A DNA stretch of 64,000 nucleotides from an uncultured Phycisphaerales bacterium (GCA_937868095.1 CALMLO010000034.1:35457-99456); one strand, 5' to 3'. Shown: positions 24,814 to 34,407, numbered from the stretch's first letter. Notes: generated by a model not told the origin, from the sequence alone. A program made the numbers and translations.

Positions 24814-26346
24814 TTGACAGCAAAACCAGCGGAAGCAGAGAGCGTTAACAACCAAAAAAGTGAGCCGGAGCTTTATAAGCGTTCCATCCAAGGGGGCTAC
24901 TGGGTGATGGGTATCGGCCTGTCCGGCCGGTTTTTGGGTTTTATAAAAACCCTTTTTTACGCCAATCTGCTGGTTGTTCAGGACCTTGGCCTGTTGGCAA
25001 TCACCATGATGCTGATTGAAGTATTGGGGGTCTTTTTTGAAACCGGCTTCAAAGACAAGTTAATTCAGGAAAAAAAGGATATTCATCCTTATTTAGATAC
25101 TGCCTGGGTGATTCAACTCCTCCGCGGATTGGCGATGTTTTTAGTACTTTTCCTGGCTGCACCGATAGTCGCCTCTTGGAAGGTGCCTGAGGAAAAGGTT
25201 TCGTTGACGATTGCTGTTATACGGGGAATTGGTTTTTCTATTCTGCTGGGGGGTTTTGAAAATATTGGCACTGTTTTTCTTTACAAGCAGATGGAGTTCT
25301 CCAAGGTATTTTGGCTTCGCCTTCTTCCTTTGACGGCAGACTTGGTTGTTTCAGTGACTGTCATTTTTTTTTATCGAAGTATATGGGGCTATGTGGCAGG
25401 GCGTTTTGCAGAGGTCTTTGTGCGGCTGGCCCTGTCGTATAGTCTTTGCCCGTATCGACCTCACTTAAGTCTGGATTGGGGGAAGGCACGGGAATTATGG
25501 AAGTTCGGGAAGTGGATTTTTGGGTTGTCAATTCTGAACTTTTTGATTTCAGAAGGGGATGATTTCTTCGTTTGGTGGTATTTGGGGGTTTCGTCACTGG
25601 CATTGTATCGGTATGCTTTTCGATTTTCCAATCTGCCGGCTACCGATCTTACGAATACGCTCTCTCAAGTTACCTTCCCCGCCTATTCAAAGATTCAGGA
25701 TGATATCCCGCGGCTGCGGGAGGCGTATCTGAAGGTACTGATGGTGATATCGTTTTTTTCCTTTCCTCTGGCAGGTTTAATTTTTATCCTGGGGCCGGAT
25801 TTTGTACAGATTTTTCTGAAAGAAGACATGCATCCCATGATTCCGGCTATGCAGATTATGGCATTCAAGGGGCTGTTTCGTTCTCTGGGTGCAGCGCGGG
25901 GGCCTTTGTTTCTGGCTTTGGGAAAACCTAAGATCCATTGGATACTTCAGTGTGTGCGTCTCTTTTTGCTGGCTGTTTTGATTTATCCTTTGACTCGGTC
26001 ATGGGGTATCGAGGGGACAGCAACAGCCACGACGTTGATTGCCATTCTGCTCTCACCCATCGGCTTCTGGTTGGTTTGCCGCTGGCTGAAGTGTTCAGTC
26101 TGGCGGATGCTTCAGCCGTTTTTGATCCCTATGGCAGCGGCATCGGTGGTGGTTTTGATCTTGGTGCTGGTTAAGTCTGCCGCTGGATGGAAAGTGTCTC
26201 CATTGTTTTTTGGAGGGCTTTTAGTTGTGGCGATTGTCTGTTATGGGGGGGCTGTCTGGCTGCTGGACTCGATAAGCAAGTTTGGCCTTTTGGAGATTCT
26301 TAAAGACCAGGTGAATGTTCTCCGAAGGAGGAAGAATTCTCTATGA
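24814..26346 (+). CDS. Lipopolysaccharide/oligosaccharide flippase (Wzx-like)
   Basis: 510 residues with 12-14 membrane segments of the MATE/polysaccharide-transport superfamily. The early GYWVMGIGLSGRFLGFIKTLFYANLL segment resembles WzxC-type flippases. It would turn lipid-linked sugar units to the outer face of the inner membrane. A TTG at 24814 is used because no other start fits; AAGGA lies close to it. The next gene overlaps by four bases (ATGA). It is the first gene of the glycan operon. Confidence 0.85.
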   Translation: MTAKPAEAESVNNQKSEPELYKRSIQGGYWVMGIGLSGRFLGFIKTLFYANLLVVQDLGLLAITMMLIEVLGVFFETGFKDKLIQEKKDIHPYLDTAWVIQLLRGLAMFLVLFLAAPIVASWKVPEEKVSLTIAVIRGIGFSILLGGFENIGTVFLYKQMEFSKVFWLRLLPLTADLVVSVTVIFFYRSIWGYVAGRFAEVFVRLALSYSLCPYRPHLSLDWGKARELWKFGKWIFGLSILNFLISEGDDFFVWWYLGVSSLALYRYAFRFSNLPATDLTNTLSQVTFPAYSKIQDDIPRLREAYLKVLMVISFFSFPLAGLIFILGPDFVQIFLKEDMHPMIPAMQIMAFKGLFRSLGAARGPLFLALGKPKIHWILQCVRLFLLAVLIYPLTRSWGIEGTATATTLIAILLSPIGFWLVCRWLKCSVWRMLQPFLIPMAAASVVVLILVLVKSAAGWKVSPLFFGGLLVVAIVCYGGAVWLLDSISKFGLLEILKDQVNVLRRRKNSL

Positions 26347-27302
26347 ATGCCGGCATTGTGCACATTATGGAAGAAGAATGGGATTATCTGATTCTTCTGG
26401 ATGCCTGCCGATACGATTATTTTGAAAAGACCTATCCGAAGTTTTTTTCAGGAGGGCAATTGTCCTGCCGAAAATCGGTAGGCGGCTGTACGCAGGAATG
26501 GAGAGATCGCTCCTTTCCTGGGCGATACGAAGATGTAGTCTATGTTTCCTCCAATCCTTACATTAATTCCCAAAAGGCGGTAGAGGGATTTTGGGGAAAA
26601 GAGCATTTCCATCAAGTTATTGATGTTTGGCAGAGCGGATGGAAGTCTGACAGAGGGACCGTACCCCCCGAGATTGTTACCAAGGAGGCATTGCGGGCTG
26701 TTCAGTCTTGGCCGGCTAAAAGGGTTCTTATTCACTATCTGCAGCCGCATGCGCCTTATCTGGGTTTTGGATCAGGTTGTGCGGGATTTCCTCAGCCGGA
26801 TATCGAGAAGGAGAATGTGCTGCGAGGAACAGTTTGCCGGCAGCGGCCGGCGCGGATTCGCGGAAAGATCTACCAGAAGCTCCATCATTGGGTCAAAACG
26901 AAAAGAATTTTTGGAAATCATCCTGATTGGCTGCTGGCTCATCTGTTGGCTCTGCCGCCAGTGAGTCCAATGGATGCGGTGCGCCGCCGATACGGAAAGA
27001 AGGGGCTCCGACGGGCTTATCAGGAGAATTTGGAGATTGTTCTGAGGGAGGTTGCTCGGCTGCTGCCTTATTTGAAGGGGAAAATTGTGGTCACTTCTGA
27101 TCATGGAGAACTGCTCGGCGAGGGAGGATCGTATTCTCATGAACCGAACTCGGAGAATCCTTATTTGCGTAATATTCCTTGGTGGACAATGGATAAACAG
27201 AGTGCCTGTCCGCTGCCGCCCCTGACAGAGGGGCCGGTGATGCCGGTTTTCCCCGAAGAGGAAACCATTGAAAAACGCTTGAAAGATTTGGGGTATCTAT
27301 GA
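26343..27302 (+). CDS. Alkaline-phosphatase-superfamily (sulfatase-like) enzyme, short
   Basis: 319 residues, no signal peptide. YLILLDACRYDYF near the N-terminus gives the metal-binding Asp and a Cys where sulfatases or phosphatases carry their nucleophile region. HYLQPHAPYLG and VVTSDHGELLGEGG give the later metal-site residues, with the final part ending in KRLKDLGYL. Relatives are often annotated as sulfatases in glycan clusters. It could hydrolyse or transfer phosphate or sulfate groups on a glycan. The start overlaps the flippase stop. Confidence 0.7.
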   Translation: MNAGIVHIMEEEWDYLILLDACRYDYFEKTYPKFFSGGQLSCRKSVGGCTQEWRDRSFPGRYEDVVYVSSNPYINSQKAVEGFWGKEHFHQVIDVWQSGWKSDRGTVPPEIVTKEALRAVQSWPAKRVLIHYLQPHAPYLGFGSGCAGFPQPDIEKENVLRGTVCRQRPARIRGKIYQKLHHWVKTKRIFGNHPDWLLAHLLALPPVSPMDAVRRRYGKKGLRRAYQENLEIVLREVARLLPYLKGKIVVTSDHGELLGEGGSYSHEPNSENPYLRNIPWWTMDKQSACPLPPLTEGPVMPVFPEEETIEKRLKDLGYL

Positions 27303-27339
27303 GTGAGGAACTCAGGCCAGCCCAATCGAGAGGTGTAAA

Positions 27340-28032
27340 ATGAACTTACAACAAAAAGCAGAGCAGTTGTCCAAAACAGTTTTTTTAGGTGGCCCTGTTA
27401 AAGATTTTGAGGCAGTTGGAAGATTACAATTCATTATGTTATTAAGGGAAGGGCTTTATCCTGACTCTAAAGTTTTGGATATTGGTTGCGGATGCTTAAG
27501 GGGAGGGTATTGGCTGATTCATTTTTTAAATAAGGATTGTTATTGCGGAATTGAACCCAACAAAAAAATGCTTGAGGAAGGCATTAAGACTTTTCTTGAG
27601 GATGACGTTCGCTGCAGCAAAAATCCCAGATTTAGTTACAATTCAGATTTTGATTTTTCTGTGTTTCACGAAAAGTTTGATTTCTTCATGGCTCGTTCGA
27701 TTTGGACCCATGCTTCGAAGCAGCAGATTGAGAAAATGTTAGACGGATTCTGTCAGCATTCGAGCGATAATGGTATCTTTCTAACCTCTTATCTCCGAGC
27801 AAGTTTTTTTAAACATAAAGAATATTGGGGCGATACATGGGTTGGCAGGAGCGACATCTCTGACAAACCGGGGGTGGTTTGTCATAGTTTTAAATGGGTG
27901 TCCGAAGTCTGTAAGAAAAGAAATTTGCAGATAGTTGAATTGAAAGAGGGGATTTATAATAATCAAATTTGGCTGAAAATTACGAAAGGGCGGGCTGCGA
28001 AAGAGCACGGAGGGGTATTGTGTTGTTTTTGA
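27340..28032 (+). CDS. Class I SAM-dependent methyltransferase
   Basis: 230 residues. Motif I is VLDIGCGCLRGG, followed by the acidic end of strand two (YCGIEPNKKML) and FDFFMARSIWTHAS. The last third has aromatic residues that may form the acceptor pocket. GAGG lies six bases ahead of the ATG. Codons are noticeably more AT-rich than those of its neighbours, so it may have entered the cluster separately. A sugar or phosphate O-methylation role is plausible from context only. Confidence 0.78.
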   Translation: MNLQQKAEQLSKTVFLGGPVKDFEAVGRLQFIMLLREGLYPDSKVLDIGCGCLRGGYWLIHFLNKDCYCGIEPNKKMLEEGIKTFLEDDVRCSKNPRFSYNSDFDFSVFHEKFDFFMARSIWTHASKQQIEKMLDGFCQHSSDNGIFLTSYLRASFFKHKEYWGDTWVGRSDISDKPGVVCHSFKWVSEVCKKRNLQIVELKEGIYNNQIWLKITKGRAAKEHGGVLCCF

Positions 28033-28105
28033 CAATCTTTACGTGTTTATTTTAGTCATTAGATAGCCCATAAAAGTTATTTCTTCTCACAAGAAAGAAA
28101 TGTGA

Positions 28106-29752
28106 ATGCCTGTGAAAGCTGAACATTCAAAAACCAAAATGCTGATTATTGGGATTGATGGAGGGACATGGACGATTTTGGAACCTGCAATTTGTGCAGG
28201 GGCAGCACCTAATCTGAAGACGCTTCGGGAAAAGGGGGTTTGGGGCATCCTGAAATCAACGATTCCTGCGATTACGCCGGCGGCCTGGGGGGCTTTTCAG
28301 ACCGGCAAGAATCCCGGAGCCATCGGCGTATATGATTTTTACCGCTGGTCCGCCAAAGAGCGCAAGGACTATCCGGTGAATTCGACTTGCTTAGGCAAAA
28401 CCATTTGGCAGCGTTTTAGTCAGGCGGGGTTAACCTGCGGCATTTTAAATGTGCCGATGACCTATCCTCCTCAGCCGGTTCGTGGGGTTGTGGTCAGCGG
28501 GCTTTTAACCCCATCACTGGAATCAGATTTTACCTATCCTGCCGAGTTCAAGGAAGAATTGCTGCGGGCGGTGCCGGACTATGATATTTTGACTTTTAAA
28601 CGGCTTCAAAAGCAGAAAATTACAAAAAGGACCATCCGGGATTTCGTAAACCAAATGGCTCAATCTGTCCGGATGCGAACGCGGGCGGCAGAGTATATTA
28701 TCCATACTAAAAAACCGGATGTTATGATGGTGCAATTTCAGTCGAATGATGTAATTCAGCATGGATTGTGGCATTTTCTGGATCCAGCCTGTCCGGAGTA
28801 CAGTGAGGGGTTGAGAAATTTTGTATTTGATGTTTTTTACCGCACCTTAGATTTCAGCATTGCAGAAATTGTTCGGACGTTTTATCCGGATGGAAACCTT
28901 TCTGGGGGTGTTTTTCTGCTTTCCGATCATGGTTTTGCTCGTCATCGAACCCGCTTTAATTTAGGCAACTGGCTGGTCCGCGAAGGACTTTTGAAAATCC
29001 GTTCTGCTCGACTGCTGAAGGTCGAGGTGAGTGAATTTGCTGAAACTGTTCATCTCGGGAAAATTTTATCTTATCTGCTGCCTTCTGTTTGGCATCAGAA
29101 AGTAATGCGCAAATTTTATCCGCAGTACATCCAAGTGGACTGGGAGCACTCAAGGGCTTTTGCAACCGGCCGGTGCAATGAGGGGTTTATCCATATCCTG
29201 GAGGAAGATCCAGAGAAAAAAGACTCGATTTGCAGAAAAATTATCGATGCTCTTTTGAAACAGCGCGATCCGTCCACATCCGAGCCGATTATCGAACAGG
29301 TTTATCGAAAAGAGGAGATTTTTAAAGGAGCTTACCTGGGGCAGATGCCTGATTTGGTTGTCTGTCCCTGTACGGGTTATTCGATTACAGGTGCTTACCA
29401 GTTTGAAAAAGGACTGTTTGAGCCGGTACGCATGAAGACCGACTTCCATTTGGGTAAACATCATCGGGATGGATTCTACATGGCGGCCGGAGAGGGGATT
29501 CAATGTCTTGGCAGCAGTCAGGCGAGTCTGCTGGATATGGCTCCGACTCTGCTGGCCTATCTTGGGCTTCCGGTTCCTTCCTGTATGGATGGGCAGGTTC
29601 GCCGGGAGTGGTTTGCTCCCTCTTTTTGGGAAGAGAATCCAATTCGTTGGGAGCAGGATGAGTCGGAAGAACAAAAGACAAGTGAAGATATTTACACCTC
29701 TCAAGAAGCCGAAAAGGTGAAAAAGAGACTGGAGGAACTCGGGTATCTGTAA
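28106..29752 (+). CDS. Alkaline-phosphatase-superfamily phosphodiesterase/nucleotide pyrophosphatase-like
   Basis: 548 residues. The catalytic segment is LIIGIDGGTWTIL, with metal-binding Asp, and IPAITPAAWGAFQTGKNPG, where the Thr nucleophile sits. LSDHGF and the His of KHHRDGFYMAAG complete the two-metal site, and the protein ends in KRLEELGYL, like the other superfamily member in this operon. No signal peptide is visible. The family includes type I phosphodiesterases and phosphoglycerol or ethanolamine-phosphate enzymes acting on glycans. The substrate is not known. Confidence 0.8.
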   Translation: MPVKAEHSKTKMLIIGIDGGTWTILEPAICAGAAPNLKTLREKGVWGILKSTIPAITPAAWGAFQTGKNPGAIGVYDFYRWSAKERKDYPVNSTCLGKTIWQRFSQAGLTCGILNVPMTYPPQPVRGVVVSGLLTPSLESDFTYPAEFKEELLRAVPDYDILTFKRLQKQKITKRTIRDFVNQMAQSVRMRTRAAEYIIHTKKPDVMMVQFQSNDVIQHGLWHFLDPACPEYSEGLRNFVFDVFYRTLDFSIAEIVRTFYPDGNLSGGVFLLSDHGFARHRTRFNLGNWLVREGLLKIRSARLLKVEVSEFAETVHLGKILSYLLPSVWHQKVMRKFYPQYIQVDWEHSRAFATGRCNEGFIHILEEDPEKKDSICRKIIDALLKQRDPSTSEPIIEQVYRKEEIFKGAYLGQMPDLVVCPCTGYSITGAYQFEKGLFEPVRMKTDFHLGKHHRDGFYMAAGEGIQCLGSSQASLLDMAPTLLAYLGLPVPSCMDGQVRREWFAPSFWEENPIRWEQDESEEQKTSEDIYTSQEAEKVKKRLEELGYL

Positions 29753-29753
29753 A

Positions 29754-31040
29754 ATGGATAAGCGAACGATGAAAATTGCTGTGATTGCCAGTATGTTTCC
29801 CAAACTTTCGGAGACCTTTATTCTCAATCAGATTACCGGGCTTTGTAAACGGGGGCATCAGGTGCGGATTTTCTCCCGTTTTTCCCCTGCGGAGACAATC
29901 TTTCACCCCGAGGTAGGAGAGTACAATCTTCTGAAACAGACGGTTTATCTGCCGAGCGTCCCCTCCTCCAAGTGGTGCTGCCGGCTGAAGGCGTTTGCCT
30001 GGCTGCTGAGGTTTTTGGTCTGCCATCCGGTAGTGACCATTCGAGTACTTAGGTATCTGCTTGGCGAGCCGGAACCCTTTTCGTATCTTCTGTTTTTTCA
30101 TTCTCTGCCCATTTTAAGTTTTCACCCGGATGTGATTTTTGTGCATTATGGCCATAACGGCAATCTGTTTATTCCGCTCAAGGAAATCGAGCCGAAAGCG
30201 GCCTTTATGACGATGTTCCATGGCCACGATCTCCTGTTGGGGCAGGAGGGGGGGCCGGCGTATTATCGCCGTCTGTTTGCCCAGGCCGATTTGGTTCTGG
30301 TCAACTCGGAGTTTACCCGCCAGCGTCTGCTGGAGCAGGGGGCCGACCCCTCGCGGCTTCGGATTCATTATGTGGGGGTGGAGACAGAAAAATTTCCATA
30401 TCGCGGCGGTCCGCCTGTCCGGCAGGATGGGGTTTTTCGGATTCTGACGGTATGCCGGCTGTGCGGCCAGAAAGGGCTGGACACTTCGCTTCGTGCTGTT
30501 AGAGAGCTGATCAACATGATTCCCTCCGTGCCGATAGAGTACCGCATTGTCGGCGATGGGCCGGACAGGGAGATGCTGGAGAAGCTGACCGAAGAACTGG
30601 GACTGAAGGAGTATGTGGTTTTTGCCGGTCCGATGGAGCAGAGCGGAGTGGTTGAGCAGATGCGTCAGGCGGATGTGTTTCTGCTGACGAGCGTGTATGA
30701 AGGGCTTGGGGTAGTGCTGCTGGAGGCGCAGGCGATCGGCCTTCCGATTGTGGCGACGAATGTAGGCGGCATTCCGGAGGCCGTTTCGGCGGGGGAATCT
30801 GCGATTCTGGTTCCGCCGTCGAATCCTCGTGCAGCGGCTGAGGCCTTGGCCGAATGTCTCCGCCATCCGGAGAAGCGGGAGAAGATGGGTTTGGCCGGGC
30901 GAAAGCATGTTGAAGAACATTTCGATATTGACCGGCTGAACGACAGACTGGAACAACTCTTTTTGGAGATAAGTCAAACGGTCAAGAAGAACCAGCCGGT
31001 CCGTCCAGCATCTTCAGGCATGGAGGAGCAGGCAGGATGA
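29754..31040 (+). CDS. Glycosyltransferase family 4 (copy A)
   Basis: 428 residues (an ATG at 29769 would give 423). GT-B fold: an N-terminal domain beginning KIAVIASMFPKLSETFILNQI, and a C-terminal donor domain with RILTVCRLCGQKGLD, GDGPDREML and the EAQAIGLPIVATNVGGIPEAV stretch where the retaining GT4 Glu residues lie. From base 30273 to 30931 it is almost identical to copy B at 32029. The start abuts the previous stop codon. It should add a sugar from a nucleotide-sugar donor during glycan assembly. Confidence 0.88.
   Translation: MDKRTMKIAVIASMFPKLSETFILNQITGLCKRGHQVRIFSRFSPAETIFHPEVGEYNLLKQTVYLPSVPSSKWCCRLKAFAWLLRFLVCHPVVTIRVLRYLLGEPEPFSYLLFFHSLPILSFHPDVIFVHYGHNGNLFIPLKEIEPKAAFMTMFHGHDLLLGQEGGPAYYRRLFAQADLVLVNSEFTRQRLLEQGADPSRLRIHYVGVETEKFPYRGGPPVRQDGVFRILTVCRLCGQKGLDTSLRAVRELINMIPSVPIEYRIVGDGPDREMLEKLTEELGLKEYVVFAGPMEQSGVVEQMRQADVFLLTSVYEGLGVVLLEAQAIGLPIVATNVGGIPEAVSAGESAILVPPSNPRAAAEALAECLRHPEKREKMGLAGRKHVEEHFDIDRLNDRLEQLFLEISQTVKKNQPVRPASSGMEEQAG
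30273..30931 (+). repeat. 659-base near-identical segment, copy A
   Basis: Matches 32533-33191 at the same phase. By reading, about 11 differences lie in the first 200 bases and none in the last ~460. It covers the donor-binding domain of both GT4 genes. Confidence 0.88.
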
Positions 31041-32032
31041 CCGACAAGCGGCCTTTTATCTCCATTAGCGTGGTGATTCCGGCATATAATGCGGAGGCCT
31101 ATATAGAACGGGCTATCGAAAGCGTGCTGGCCCAGACGTATGCACCGGATGAAATTCTTGTCGTGGATAACGGCTCCACCGATCGGACCGCGGAAAAAAT
31201 CAGACAGTATGAACCCAAAGTGCAGTACCTTTTTGAGGCCAAGGCGGGTTCGGGTACTGCTCGCAATCGGGGAATCAGGGCTGCCGGCGGCGACTGGATT
31301 GCCTTTTTGGATTCGGATGATCAGTGGTTTCCGGAAAAGCTGCAGAAACAGGTTGAGCATCTTTGCCGGCATCCTGAACTTGTTTGGACCTTCACCAATT
31401 ATCTGATTTTTTGGTGGAAAGACGGGTATGAAGAACCGGCTTTCCCAGAGGAGCGTTTTGCCGCCTTGTTAAAAGGAAAAGACTTTTTTGATGATTATTT
31501 AGAGACCTATGTTCAGATGGGCCATATTCTCACCTCCTCGGTGATGATTCAGCGGGCTGTTTTACTGGAAGCAGGCCTTTTCCCCGAGGATCGAAACTGG
31601 GCGGTGGATACGGATTTGTTCTTTCGGATTGCTTATCGGTGGCCGGTGGTTGGATATCTTTCCCAGCCGCTGGTGCGATATTATTCAGGAATACCGACCA
31701 GTGTTACCGAGCAGCATCGGGGAGAGGTCAAGCCGCGGTGTGAGCTGATTGGACGTCATCTTTCGCTGGCGGCACAGCACCATCGGCAGAAGGCGTTTGA
31801 ACCCTGTGCGCGGCAGATGCTGAAAGCATGCATCGGAAGGGCTCTGGTTGTGAATCCCTGCCAGGATTTTCGCGAGATTCCGGAGCATCTGGAATATCTG
31901 CTGCCGGCCCGGCTTCGAAGGGAGATTCGCCTTCGGAAAAGACTGCCGCGGGCAGTCCTGCCTGCAATCGCACTGTACTTTCGGATTAAGAACGCCCTGC
32001 GGAACTTTTTTGCAAGGAAGCCGGCCAAGTGA
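31037..32032 (+). CDS. Glycosyltransferase family 2
   Basis: 331 residues, GT-A fold. The N-terminal ISVVIPAYNAEAYIERAIESVL is typical, with the first Asp in VVDNGSTDRT and the metal-binding DSDD motif in WIAFLDSDDQWF. A catalytic-base-like Asp lies in NWAVDTDLFFRIA. Arg/Lys-rich C-terminus may touch the membrane. It overlaps copy A by four bases and copy B by four bases, a tightly coupled trio. Confidence 0.9.
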   Translation: MTDKRPFISISVVIPAYNAEAYIERAIESVLAQTYAPDEILVVDNGSTDRTAEKIRQYEPKVQYLFEAKAGSGTARNRGIRAAGGDWIAFLDSDDQWFPEKLQKQVEHLCRHPELVWTFTNYLIFWWKDGYEEPAFPEERFAALLKGKDFFDDYLETYVQMGHILTSSVMIQRAVLLEAGLFPEDRNWAVDTDLFFRIAYRWPVVGYLSQPLVRYYSGIPTSVTEQHRGEVKPRCELIGRHLSLAAQHHRQKAFEPCARQMLKACIGRALVVNPCQDFREIPEHLEYLLPARLRREIRLRKRLPRAVLPAIALYFRIKNALRNFFARKPAK

Positions 32033-33273
32033 AGATTGCTGTAATGACCCATGTATTTCCGGCCTTGTCAGAGACCTTTATTCTTAACCAGATTACAGGG
32101 CTTTTGGAACGAGGGCATGAAGTTTGGATTTTGGCGGAGCGGCAAGGGCGGGACACGAAGGTTCATCCTGATGTTGAGAAGCATTCTCTTCAGCAGCGAA
32201 CTTTTTCCCCTCCGTCAAGTCCTTCTTCCAAGGGGCTTTGCCAGCTGAGGGCTTTGGGGCTTCTCCTGCAGAATCTGCCTCGCTATCCCTCGGCTATGTT
32301 GAGATTTTTGGGACTTTTTCTCCTCCGCAGAAGGGGATTATCTCTCAATGTTCTTTATTATCTTTTAGAATTGTGTGAAAAACAAGTTGAGGTTCTTTCT
32401 TGTCATTACGGGCCTAATGGTCTTGTCGGCGTTTTGCTTAAGAAGGCCCTTCCTCATCTGAAAGTAGTTGTTACCTTTCATGGGTATGATGTCCAGTTGG
32501 GTTTTGAGAGAGGCAAGGACTTTTATCGGCCGCTGTTTGCCCAGGCCGATTTGGTTCTGGTCAACTCGGAGTTTACCCGCCGGCGTCTGCTGGAGCAGGG
32601 GGCCGATGCTTCGCGGCTTCGGGTTCATTATATGGGGGTAGAGACAGAAAAATTTCCGTATCGCGGCGGTCCGCCTGATCGGCAGGATGGGGTTTTTCGG
32701 ATTCTGACGGTATGCCGGCTGTGCGGGCAGAAAGGGCTGGACACTTCGCTTCGTGCTGTTAGAGAGCTGATCAACATGATTCCCTCCGTGCCGATAGAGT
32801 ACCGCATTGTCGGCGATGGGCCGGACAGGGAGATGCTGGAGAAGCTGACCGAAGAACTGGGACTGAAGGAGTATGTGGTTTTTGCCGGTCCGATGGAGCA
32901 GAGCGGAGTGGTTGAGCAGATGCGTCAGGCGGATGTGTTTCTGCTGACGAGCGTGTATGAAGGGCTTGGGGTAGTGCTGCTGGAGGCGCAGGCGATCGGC
33001 CTTCCGATTGTGGCGACGAATGTAGGCGGCATTCCGGAGGCCGTTTCGGCGGGGGAATCTGCGATTCTGGTTCCGCCGTCGAATCCTCGTGCAGCGGCTG
33101 AGGCCTTGGCCGAATGTCTCCGCCATCCGGAGAAGCGGGAGAAGATGGGTTTGGCCGGGCGAAAGCATGTTGAAGAACATTTCGATATTGAGGTCTTGAA
33201 CGAACGGTTAGAAAGATTTTTTGGGGACTTAGCAGGTAGAAAAGAGAAAAATGCAGGAGGGGCGGACGTATGA
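32029..33273 (+). CDS. Glycosyltransferase family 4 (copy B)
   Basis: 414 residues from GTG 32029. The N-terminal half is a clear but diverged paralogue of copy A (both share LSETFILNQITGL), while the donor-binding half is practically identical. The two enzymes should use the same nucleotide sugar but recognise different acceptors. It is the last gene of the operon; a strong terminator follows. Confidence 0.88.
   Translation: MKIAVMTHVFPALSETFILNQITGLLERGHEVWILAERQGRDTKVHPDVEKHSLQQRTFSPPSSPSSKGLCQLRALGLLLQNLPRYPSAMLRFLGLFLLRRRGLSLNVLYYLLELCEKQVEVLSCHYGPNGLVGVLLKKALPHLKVVVTFHGYDVQLGFERGKDFYRPLFAQADLVLVNSEFTRRRLLEQGADASRLRVHYMGVETEKFPYRGGPPDRQDGVFRILTVCRLCGQKGLDTSLRAVRELINMIPSVPIEYRIVGDGPDREMLEKLTEELGLKEYVVFAGPMEQSGVVEQMRQADVFLLTSVYEGLGVVLLEAQAIGLPIVATNVGGIPEAVSAGESAILVPPSNPRAAAEALAECLRHPEKREKMGLAGRKHVEEHFDIEVLNERLERFFGDLAGRKEKNAGGADV
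32533..33191 (+). repeat. 659-base near-identical segment, copy B
   Basis: Partner of 30273-30931, offset 2260 bases, same orientation. Divergence resumes sharply after ...TTCGATATTGA in both copies. Confidence 0.88.
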
Positions 33274-33335
33274 GTATTTCACTCCTGCAGCTGCCAAATT
33301 GGCTGTTCGTTCTGCCGCGCCGCCAAAAAGCGCAA

Positions 33336-33369
33336 AAAAGAGGCCCTTCCTGAAGAAAGGGCCTCTTTT
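33336..33369. terminator. Bidirectional terminator between the glycan operon and the pseudopilin gene
   Basis: AAAAGAGGCCCTT (33336-33348) pairs with AAAGGGCCTCTTTT (33356-33369) around a seven-base loop. A/T runs are present on both sides, so it works for both the plus-strand operon and the minus-strand pseudopilin gene. Confidence 0.88.
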
Positions 33370-33388
33370 CAAAAGGTTTAAATTTCAT

Positions 33389-34384
33389 TTAGCGAACTTT
33401 GTCTCCATAGTCATTCGCTAAGAAAGTATCTTCCATACCTCGCGGTTCTTCATCAGCTCCTGCCCGGTCAACTGTAATGGGATTCAGTCCCTGTCTCCAC
33501 TGGGCCGGTTTCGTACTGTCGATAGTGGCCTGACTGTATGGGGTATAAATATTGTCATTTTTTATACCCACATCAGAGATTTTTTCGAAGGAGTTGTGCC
33601 CATCGGCATACATTACATTTTGGCCTTCCCGCTCGTGCGGCTGGGCATTCGCCACCATCTGGTTTTGACGAACAGTTCCATATGAAGGAGTATTGTTGGT
33701 TACCCAATAAGCGAAAAGTTTATCTACAGAGTTGGCCAGGTTGGCTCCCGTAAAAGTTGTCTCCGGCAGTTTCGGATCGTACCACGGGTTTTTGTCGGCC
33801 ATAAGGGCAAAAGCGGCAGAGCGGGTATCGTCAGCACGATAACGCCCTGGACTGGCAGTGCTGGCTCCGGTAGCAACACCGTAGGGCTGGTGGTAGGAGT
33901 AGCTGACACACTTTTCCGGTCCTTCCGCATTGTAAGCTTTGTCAGTCCCGCCGTCATATCTGCCAAAATCCCACAGTTCGACAATGTCAAAGTTGCTGGG
34001 ATTTTTCCCTGAAAACTCTACCTGGTCGCTTGAGGGACAAACGAAGGATTTGGGGCCGACATCAGCCAGCCGAACCAGCAAATAAAGACTGGCTCCAAGG
34101 GTAATATTTTGGCCATCAGTCCATGTACGCACCGCTTGGAAGGCCTGGTCCGTGGCGCGAGCCCAGACCAATCTTTTCCCTTCTCCCTGGCAGGGGTACT
34201 GGCCTCGGAAGTCGTTGGCATAGACGGTCATGGCGTTGCCCAAACCCTTGAGGTTGGTGCCGCAGACCACCCGCTGGGCAATCTTCTTCACTTTGTTGAG
34301 GGCGGGCATCAGGATGGCCAGCAGCATCGCAATGATGGCGATGACCACCAACAGCTCAATTAATGTGAATCCTCTTTTCTTCAT
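33389..34384 (-). CDS. Type II secretion/type IV pilin-like pseudopilin (H-x-DG type)
   Basis: 331 residues from ATG 34384 with AAGGAG eight bases upstream. The prepilin leader is [28 protein letters not shown], with cleavage before Phe and the conserved Glu5. The exported domain ends with [11 protein letters not shown], the H-x-DG-like tail found in large families of planctomycete and Lentisphaerae prepilin-like proteins. Such proteins exist in many copies per genome and their partners are mostly unknown. Transcription seems to begin about 330 bases upstream (see promoter and leader entries). Confidence 0.85.
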   Translation of the reverse strand: MKKRGFTLIELLVVIAIIAMLLAILMPALNKVKKIAQRVVCGTNLKGLGNAMTVYANDFRGQYPCQGEGKRLVWARATDQAFQAVRTWTDGQNITLGASLYLLVRLADVGPKSFVCPSSDQVEFSGKNPSNFDIVELWDFGRYDGGTDKAYNAEGPEKCVSYSYHQPYGVATGASTASPGRYRADDTRSAAFALMADKNPWYDPKLPETTFTGANLANSVDKLFAYWVTNNTPSYGTVRQNQMVANAQPHEREGQNVMYADGHNSFEKISDVGIKNDNIYTPYSQATIDSTKPAQWRQGLNPITVDRAGADEEPRGMEDTFLANDYGDKVR

Positions 34385-34407
34385 TGCATTTCTCCTTAAA
34401 ACATTCC

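Noticed and set aside
24814..33273. A CRISPR or defence locus, suggested by AT-rich stretches and repeats
   Set aside because: The repeat is one long pair inside glycosyltransferase genes; there are no short spaced repeats and the genes are glycan enzymes.
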